Part shown: piece by piece, positions 56,406-64,000 of the stretch
How positions within the stretch are numbered: position 1 is the first letter of the stretch
How the letters are laid out: every line of letters starts with the position of its first letter
DNA from: Pseudogymnoascus destructans
Lineage: Eukaryota > Ascomycota > Leotiomycetes > Thelebolales > Thelebolaceae
Length of the DNA: 64,000 bases
NCBI RefSeq assembly: GCF_001641265.1
Contig: NW_020167524.1
Coordinates: 1,240,001-1,304,000 of the forward strand
Reading direction: 5' to 3'
The notes under the pieces: generated by a model
What the model was told of the DNA's origin: nothing
What the model saw: only the letters and a program-made list of their open reading frames with translations
Databases searched by the model: none
Position numbers and translations under genes: made by a program

Positions 56406-58268
56406 TCATCCTGAACCTGCCATATTCTCACTATTCCACCCCTCCCCATCATCATCCCCCAATAACCCCACCCCAAACTCCCCATCCCCACCCACCAGCC
56501 CCAACATCTCCTCATCCAAGAGCCCGCCCCAAAACTGCCGCTCTCTCACCGCCAATTTGCGGGATGCGAATATCTCCTGTGCCGCACCTTTCACCTGACC
56601 TTGCGCTTTCCGAGCAGAGGGCCAGACAGTAGCTATGGTTTTGAGAGCTCCGGTATATAGACGGATTTGCTGTTTGATCTCCTCATTCCTCCCCGCCCCT
56701 TCCAATCCAGCCCAGCGCGACAAATCAACAATGGCACCTAACGTAACGACACAAGTAAAGAAGTGCGTGTGCAAGGTTAGAGGGACAGGGAGGGCGATGA
56801 GTGATGCAATGTCGGAGGCGGCTTGGACCACTTTTGCAGCGTGTATATTATTCGTTGGCCCGCCAGTGGTGGGCTGATGGGGGGCGCAAGATGTGATGGT
56901 TTGTGTAGGTGCAGTGTCTAGGTGGGCGTGCGGTTTATGGAGAAGCAGTGTGGACCTGTTTGCCGGAATCAGTTGGGGGGCTTAATGCATAGCTTGACTT
57001 GCAGCTTCCGACTTGACTTCTAGATTATGTAGGGAGATGTAGTATGAGGAGTGGTTACGGTGTAAGGGACTAATGACTTACGCGTACGTAATCATATGCG
57101 CCTGGAATATCATCTCGTCCACCCTTCCATCCTCAACTACAATCCTCCTTGTAGATGGGAGATGGAGGCTCCAGTTCACGAGGTAGGCATCCGTCTTCGC
57201 GATTAGCGGATCGTCTGGGAAGATGGGCTTTGGGATGGCGAGGATTCGTGCGAGGTTGGAGATGGCGGCGATGCGATAGGCGAAGGAGGAGAAGATGGTG
57301 TCTTCTTCTGAAAAGTCCCCGTCATTGAATTCTTCTAGAGTGCGAGGGGAGGGTATGTTCTAGGGTTGTTAATCGACCACTGGCGAGGGGGGGATATTGA
57401 TTACTAACTCCAGATATATAGTTCCCCTCCTCGCAAGGAAGTCCAACCTCTTCCCCAACCCCATCCAATCTAACAGAGCTAGCCTGATGCACACCAGCAA
57501 CCATCCCATCTAGCACCACGCACTCCCACCACGTCCTGCGCCAACTCTCCTCCATCACACTATTCCCGCCGCCATTCCTCTCTGCAAACCACTCATGTTG
57601 CATGCCGATCTCGAGGGCAACATCTACCGCCTGGTTAAAGAAGGAGAGGGCGCGTTTTAGTTCCCCGCTTCCGTCCAATCCGATAGCGATGAGTAGGTTG
57701 GCCTGCACAGCGTAGCAGTCATGTGGACAGATGGGAAAAGAGATCTGGTGGAGCGCTTCGGCGAGCAGAAGGGGGGTGTGGGAAGGCTGAATGTGGAAGG
57801 AGGAGATATAGGTGATTGCGGCGAGGAGGTGGGGGAGGGGGCGTCGAGAGAGGAGCGCGAGGAGCGTGGAGAACGGGGGGAGCAAGGGGTGGGCGGGATG
57901 GATATAATGGTAGTATGCTGCAAGGTAATCGGTGGTGGTTGCTATAGGCTGGCATGTAATGTCCGTGTTAGTGAGGGGGATAGTAGGCGACTCCATGGTT
58001 ATTGTAGGAGAATTGGCTATAGATACGGCTAGACACGCAGTCAGTACTGTCATCAAAAACATTATGAGCACCCACCTGGCGAATTTACTCCTCTAACCCT
58101 CCCCCTCCTCCTATACCCCCGCCGCGACTGAACGAAACTGCATTGTAGGCCCTTAGACATGCAACGCGCACACGGCTCGACGCCGTCGCATCTTAGGTGT
58201 CGAGAGCGGCAGGCGACGCACGCGGCGGGGACAACGTGCCTAGTTTCTTCATCAGTAGGAGTGTTCAT
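56406..58268 (-). CDS. Zn2Cys6 transcription factor with fungal-specific regulatory domain
   Basis: Nuclear regulator. Exons are 58268-58076, 58028-57409, 57359-57082 and 56955-56406, giving 546 aa. The DNA-binding cluster lies near residues 17-34: CVACRSRHLRC then PCARC and CSFVQSRRGY. The middle has the fungal-specific transcription factor domain, with AAYYHYIHPAHPLLPPF, IGMQHEWFAERNGG and WRRTWWECVVLDG. The C-terminus is acidic. The third intron is 126 nt. Its start faces the ABC transporter gene across a 687-bp promoter that carries repeated CGGGGAC sites, suggesting it controls that gene and itself; this is inference. Confidence 0.88.
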
Positions 58269-58955
58269 GTTATTGTGCTACGTTTTGTGTTGCGTAGTTG
58301 TAAACATGGCTGAAGTGTAAAATGGTAAATGATGCTAATCTAACTTATAGCTTAACGTTTTTAATCATAATGGCGATTGATCTCCATAAACATGTACAAG
58401 TACAAACAGAGCCTATATAGTGTAGTGGCGAGTAATGTACAAGTACACATTTATATATGTACGTACGGGGACTATTATGGTCCCCGATCTAGCCGATGCG
58501 GATAAAAGTGGTTCCTTCCCCATTCTAGTCCCCGAGGTCGCCGATGAATTTCCCTGTTTATACAACGTTATGTTAATGTTATCATTTTTATTCAGGGCGA
58601 AATACTGTAGATGAGTCGAATTAACTCGTCTTATTACTATAATGCACCATAGCCTATAATGGATTTAAAATAAATACTAATATCAATATCGAAACTAAGG
58701 GTGCAGTCTGCAAACTCGAGGTATTGGCCAAGTTGGCCATACCTCGAGTTAGCCCTAGCCTCTCGGTGACCAGTTTACGTCAACTCGGGGACCTCAAGCT
58801 CAACTCGGGGACCTTGACAGAACGAAATCTTTATCCTAGTCCCCGTCTATCCTCTCATTAGTAAATCTCTTTCCTACTTCTGTCACCTATAAGAGCCATG
58901 CACGCCAGCCTCCTATCCCACCACCTCGCTAATCCATGTATTCCCATCATTAGCC
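58269..58955. promoter_or_regulatory. Shared divergent promoter with six CGGGGAC sites
   Basis: CGGGGAC or its complement occurs at 58466-58472, 58480-58486 (complement), 58528-58534 (complement), 58786-58792, 58806-58812 and 58839-58845 (complement). The first two form an inverted pair with a 7-bp spacer. The pair at 58786 and 58806 are direct repeats within a 20-bp unit. Zn2Cys6 proteins bind CGG triplets in such arrangements. A hairpin-forming repeat also lies at 58713-58750. Confidence 0.6.
58713..58750. repeat. Near-perfect inverted repeat in the divergent promoter
   Basis: AACTCGAGGTATTGGCCAA is followed after one base by TTGGCCATACCTCGAGTT, its reverse complement apart from a one-base gap. 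It could form a hairpin or a dimeric protein site. Confidence 0.8.
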
Positions 58956-61075
58956 ATGGCATCTCCTGACCAACACAACGGACATTACGTCCAACAACAG
59001 GATACCTACTCCCCCGATCTAGAGCGCCGACCTACTGATGCACACCTGCGGAATACTACAGTCAAGAACTTCGCATGGCAGGACATTACTGTCACCGTCA
59101 AGAACAATAAGACGAAGCAGCCCAAAGCCCTCCTACAGCGCGTTAGCGGGATTGTAAATGCAGGTATGTAGAGTACCTCATCGCACTACCTTAACCCACC
59201 ACCTCCAACCACGTCTACAATGCCCACCACTGACTATAACTTCTAGGCGAAATATGCGCCCTAATGGGGCCCTCCGGCTGCGGCAAAACGACTCTCCTCA
59301 ACGTCCTCGCCCACCGTGCCGCTGCCTCTGGTGCCGACACCACGGGCTCAACACTCGCCGACGGCGGCGCCGTGTCAACCGAGGCGTTTCGCCGGATGAG
59401 CTCGTACGTTGAGCAGGAGGATGCGCTCATTGGCTCGTTGACCGTGAAGGAGACAATGGTGTTCGCTGCGAGGTTGGGAGGTGCGAGGTATGATTGTTCT
59501 GTTCTACAATAAGTTACTTGATACGCGATGTTGACCTAGTGTTTTCTATAGTGGATTGTCTAAAGCAGAGAGAATTGATCGTGTAGATGGCCTGCTTGAT
59601 TCATTTGGACTGCGTAACCAGTCCGATACGCTCATTGGGACGCCGATTAGAAAGGGGATCAGCGGGGGTCAAAAGAGGCGAGTTAGTGTTGCTAGCCAGC
59701 TGATCACAGGCCCGAAGCTGTTGTTCCTGGATGAACCGACTAGTGGTCTTGATTCCGCTGCCAGCTGGGAGGTAATATCGTTCATCAAGAACATTGCGCA
59801 AAATAACAACGTAAGTTGCGACCCTTACTGCTTCTTAACGGTGTTCATTACTAATATACTGGGTGATAGTTGATAGTAATAGCCTCCATCCACCAGCCCT
59901 CCTCCTCCACCTTCCGCCTCTTCGACAAAGTCCTCCTCCTATCCTCCGGCCGCCCACACTACTTCGGCCCCATCCCCGAGCTAGCCCCTTTCCTCAAGAC
60001 GATGGGCCACCCGGTCCCTCTCCAGACCAACACCGCCGAGTTCGTCCTTGAGCTAATGAACGTCGACTTCGCGCCCGACCAGGCCGCCGCGAGGGCACAG
60101 CTAGACGGGATGCAAGAGGCATGGGAAACGTCTGCCATGTCCGCAGCGATCAGGACAGAAATCGGCATCGTCGCCCAGAAATCCAACCATGGTAAAACAA
60201 CATCCGACGCCAAAGGCGCGCGCGCAGGCTTCCTCACTATAGTACTAGCGCTGCTACATCGCTCCTTCATCAAGAGTTATCGCGATGTAGTCGCCTACGG
60301 TATCCGCATCGCAATGTACGTCGGCCTCGCCATCATGATGGGCACCGTCTGGCTCCGCCTCGGAGATGACCAGCGCTTCATCCAGCCCTTTATCAACGCC
60401 ATCTTCTTCGGGAGTGCATTCATGTCCTTCATGGCCGTCGCCTACGTGCCCGCTTTCCTCGAGGACCGGGCGACGTTTGTCAAGGAACAAGCGAATGGAC
60501 TTTATGGCGCGCTCCCATTCGTCGTGGCGAACTTCCTCATAGGACTACCATATTTGTTTCTAATCACAGTACTGTTTAGTATTGTGGCGTACTGGTTGTC
60601 CGGGTTTGAGCCGACAGCAGAGGCGTTTTTCACATGGATCATGTGGTTGTTTTTGGATCTTGTCGCTGCGGAGAGTTTGGTAGTGTTGGTGTCGTCCTTG
60701 TTTCCTAACTTCGTCGTAGCGCTCGCGCTGACCGCCTTCGCCAACGGACTCTGGATGTCCGTCGGCGGTTTCCTCGTCCCCCCCACCGTCCTCAATGTCT
60801 TTTGGTACTACGCGTTCTCGTTCATCGACTACCAGCGCTGGGTGTTCCAGGGCATGATGGTGAATCAGTTCCAGAACCAGACGTATGGGTGTGGGGTGGG
60901 GTGTAATTGTATGTACCAGACTGACCTCGCGCCTCAGTGTCGGATCGAGGGGACGGGGATATTAGGTCAGTATGGGTATGCAACTAATCGACAGGGACAT
61001 TGGGTGGGGATCCTTATTGGGATTATTGCGGGGTACAGAATACTCGGCTGGCTCGTGTTGGTTTTCCGGAAGTAG
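58956..61075 (+). CDS. ABCG (WHITE-type) half-transporter
   Basis: Membrane ATP-driven exporter, substrate unknown. Exons are 58956-59163, 59247-59487, 59552-59810 and 59870-61075, giving 637 aa. The nucleotide-binding domain comes first: Walker A GPSGCGKTT, the signature ISGGQKRRVSVA, Walker B LLFLDEPTSGLD and the H-loop ASIHQPSS. About six membrane segments follow, starting near IAMYVGLAIMMGTVWLRLG, with a Cys-rich external loop (YGCGVGCNCMYQ) before the last one. Domain order and one half-set of domains place it in subfamily G. Divergent from the Zn2Cys6 gene. Confidence 0.93.
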
Positions 61076-61662
61076 GAGGGGAGGAATCTTAGAGGTAATG
61101 TATAATAGTTTGGTGAGTGAATCGTGGTATGATAGGGGGTTGGCTGAATCTACTCTGTTTATATATTCTTTACGTAAAATAGCTTCGTCTCTGTGTTAGT
61201 AGTTAGTTCTTCTTAAGAGAGGGGTCTCCGTCTCGAAAATTCAACTTGGATTGAAATTTAAATGCTGCCGCCGGAATCGTAGCTGTATGTCCATATGAAT
61301 TGTTCAAGAAGCCCCCGAGTACAATTCTTCCTACCGGGCTGTCACTGGTACCCTCGTTGATGATTGGCGAGGCTAGTCATTCATGATAGATTCTCCATGC
61401 ATAGAACGGTGTTGGATCCAAAATTGGAAGGCGATGTAGCTTCAAATCCTTCGCTGCCACACTGCGCCGCGGCGCATACATGCAGGGAACATGCTAGCTG
61501 CAGTACCGTCGGGTTGGTTGTGCGCTTTGGGACCAACATCCATCTTGGATATAGGCTTCTTCCGAAGGCTTCATTCTTTCTTATAGTTCTATCCCGACAG
61601 CGGAATTCTTTAGGATAGGCCAACTTGCCATTAACCAATGAAAGAACCAGCCATCAATCATC
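61076..61662. other. Spacer between the transporter and the peptidase pseudogene
   Basis: A 587-bp region. Short frames on both strands show no known domain. Nothing else is recognised. Confidence 0.4.
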
Positions 61663-63845
61663 ATGAATAACGCACAAGCATCTGCTAGACGTCCACCGCA
61701 ACCCCCTCTCAACTTTGCTGCACTAGCAGACCCCACCTCGGTTCTCCAGGCCAGCAACAAGCTATGTGAGAATCTGCAGCAATTCGGAGACAATCTGGTA
61801 TCTACAGTCACCCCAGAAAAGGCAACATTTGACAATGTCCTGCAGCACGAGAATGAGATGCAACTTACCTCCAACCTCATCACCGTGATCGCTCTTGTCG
61901 CACCTGATACGGCACTTAGAAATTCTGCGGCCGAGGCTTCGGACAAGATTTCGCATTGTGTGATGGATTGCAAAGAGAGTAATATTGATTTGTGATGCTG
62001 TGTATCAGAGGCAGAAAGATGATGACACACTTGACTCCGAGAGCCGCAAGGCCCTTGTGGAGGAGAGACGGAGTTATATCCGCAAAGGTTTGTGCTTATT
62101 GGACGCTCCTATAGAAGAAGACGCCAGCGATAGCAGCGGAGCTAGTTCTAGCTCCGCGATATTCAGGCATAATACGCGCAGATTACAAAGTATTCAATGG
62201 GAATTTATCAAGAAAAGCCCCATTACATCTGGCTTACCCGCACCGAGCTCGCCGGAGTTCCAGAAGATGCACTCTCTGGACTTGAAACCGGGACTGGGGA
62301 GTTGGACGGCAAGTTGATGCTGGATTTAAATGGCATACAGGCTAGATGGATGTTAACTGTGGCGAGCTCGCCGGCTACGAGACAGAATATTTATTTGGAG
62401 AGTAGACGGATGGTAAGTTAGGACATCGGTTTTGTAGCGCGATCTAACACTCATACCACCACAGGCAAAAGAAAACATCCCCCTATTCCACGAAGCAATC
62501 CAACTGCGCCACCAATCCGCCCACCTCCTAGGCTACCCAAGCCACCTCGCATTTAAAGTAGATCTCACAATGGCCAAAACTCCCTCCGCCGTGACGAATC
62601 TCCTAACCAACCTTCGCGATCTTGTCATCCGCCACTTACCAGCCGATCTCTCCTGCACCTCAAAAGCGCTGATCCCGCAGCCCAAGACCAGCCAAATAGC
62701 GAGGTTATACTTTGGTCCGATATCCCTATTATACCCGTCTGTATGAGGAACAGAATTACCCGGTCGACCAGGCACAGATCGCTGAATACTTCCTCCTTTT
62801 AGAGACGTTGTCTAAGATGCTCGCTTTGTTCGGCAAACTTCTTGGGTTTGAGTTCATTGAGCTTACAAAGCGTGATGATAACTCAATTGCTGAGCAGGTG
62901 GAACATGGTCTCATCTGGCAGCCCAACGTACTCCTCTACAGCGTCTGGAACGACTCCCGCGAAGGCGGGGAACCAGCAGGATACCTATATCTCGACCTGC
63001 ACCCCCGCCCCGGCAAGGTCGGCGGCTCCCAATGCCGCCCCCTCCAGCTCGGATTCTCCCTCCCATCCCGCCAACACCGTCACTACCCCTCAACGGTGCT
63101 GCTAACCAACTTCACTAGACCTTCCCCAGGAAAGCCGTCCCTGCTCCAGCACTCCGACGTAATCCTCCTCTTCCACGAGCTCGGTCACGGTATCCACGAC
63201 CTCTCCGGCCGGTGCACGTACACTATTTTCCACGGCGCCGAAACGGTAGTAGATTTTTCCGAGGAGCCGTCGCAGATGTTGGAAAATTGGTGTTGGGATG
63301 TCAGCGCTCTCAAGGTTTTGGGCATTATGACGGGGGTGAGGTTACGGGATGATGTGATTGACTCGTTGCTGAGAACTAGAGTTGTTCTTTCAGCTGTGAA
63401 AATCATGCCGCAGTTGAGGATGACGGTTTTTGATGGGGCTGTGCATTCTGAAGTTGCAGGAGGGGGGGATTGATGTAGCCAAGATCTATGCGGAGTGTGA
63501 TGGGCTGGGTGGGATTGGAAGTGTTGGGGATGAGTAAGGAACCCCTATCTTTCGTAGGCTCGCGGGGAACTGATGAACGAAACTATAGATACGGCTATGC
63601 AACGTACAGACACCTCTTTACTGGTAGCGATGCGGGGATGTACGGATATATCTGGTCGAAACTTCTGGCTATAGATATGTTTGATGCTGTCTTCAAAAAT
63701 GATCCTCTAGATGGCAAGCGGGGAGGAGATACAGGCCTATGGTTCTTGAGAAAGGGGGAGCCAAGATGAGATGGAGACGCTCGTTCAGTTTCTTGGTTGG
63801 AGGCAGACTCCTGAGGCATTCAATAAGTCACTAGGCCTGGAGTAA
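61663..63845 (+). pseudogene. M3-family metallopeptidase (thimet oligopeptidase type), frameshifted
   Basis: The homologous protein is a cytosolic or mitochondrial zinc oligopeptidase. Blocks in order are PPLNFAALADPTSVLQASNK, DAVYQRQKDDDTLD, WLTRTELAGVPEDAL, NIPLFHEAIQLRHQSAHLLG, YPYYTRLYEEQNYPVDQAQI, the zinc site FHELGHGIHDL, PSQMLENWCWD and GYATYRHLFTGSDAGMYGYI. The frame changes near 61990, 62205, 62705, 63455 and 63755. One normal intron (62412-62464) and a probable one at 63535-63559 remain. The zinc motif is intact, but the protein cannot be made in one piece. A deletion before WLTRTEL is also likely. Confidence 0.85.
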
Positions 63846-64000
63846 GTTCAAAGCCGTATTTATCCTGCGGAGTAGACCAAAAATGTGGCAACAGTAGTAG
63901 CCCCCATCTCAAAATAAGGGACTTAGACTTGTTCACTTTTGCACGGCTCAGTTGTACCAGTGAGAAGTTAAGTATTATATACTACGCCCGATCATGGATC
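63846..64000. other. Right edge of the window
   Basis: Sequence after the peptidase remnant. No feature is recognised in these 155 bp. Confidence 0.4.

Overview
This window comes from a filamentous ascomycete (Pezizomycotina). The genes carry many short introns (mostly 43-90 nt) with GTANGT-like donors, CTAAC/CTGAC-like branch sites and TAG/CAG acceptors. The gene set is typical of such fungi: TAF4, YSH1, HEM25, alkaline ceramidase, a Zn2Cys6 regulator and a WHITE-type ABC transporter. A Leotiomycete is possible but cannot be settled from the sequence alone. Exon models were joined by hand. Each intact multi-exon gene below sums to a whole number of codons with no internal stop.

Layout. Positions 1-6036 hold the end of a pogo-like transposon at the left edge, then MAK21/NOC1 (minus) divergent from a seven-exon mitochondrial prolyl-tRNA synthetase. 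Positions 6072-8757 are an intact-looking hAT transposon with a perfect 8-bp target duplication. Positions 8766-20749 are an AT-rich transposon graveyard. It contains decayed pogo/Fot1-like elements, two solo-LTR families whose copies are bounded by perfect 5-bp duplications (one LTR nested inside another), and a MULE-like element with a 9-bp duplication that has received both an LTR and a second pogo-like transposon.

Positions 21126-47763 are a dense housekeeping block: prefoldin 5, an unrecognised five-exon gene, ORC1, PRP46, NAS6, golgin SGM1/TMF, alkaline ceramidase, prefoldin 1, an RS/coiled-coil protein, HEM25, a nitrilase-family amidase, YSH1 and TAF4. Positions 47764-50887 are mostly non-coding with tandem repeats. 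A presequence-less Mn-superoxide dismutase follows at 50888.

Positions 52107-55900 hold a broken GPCR-like gene carrying a 158-bp tandem duplication, Ty3/gypsy remains and a 383-bp inverted repeat built from LTR sequence. Positions 56406-61075 hold a Zn2Cys6 transcription factor divergent from an ABCG half-transporter. Their shared promoter contains six copies of CGGGGAC or its complement, two of them as an inverted pair. The right end is a multiply frameshifted M3 (thimet-type) oligopeptidase pseudogene.

The genes do not form one operon-like pathway. The best candidate for a functional unit is the regulator/transporter pair. The most informative structural feature is the readable order of nested transposon insertions.
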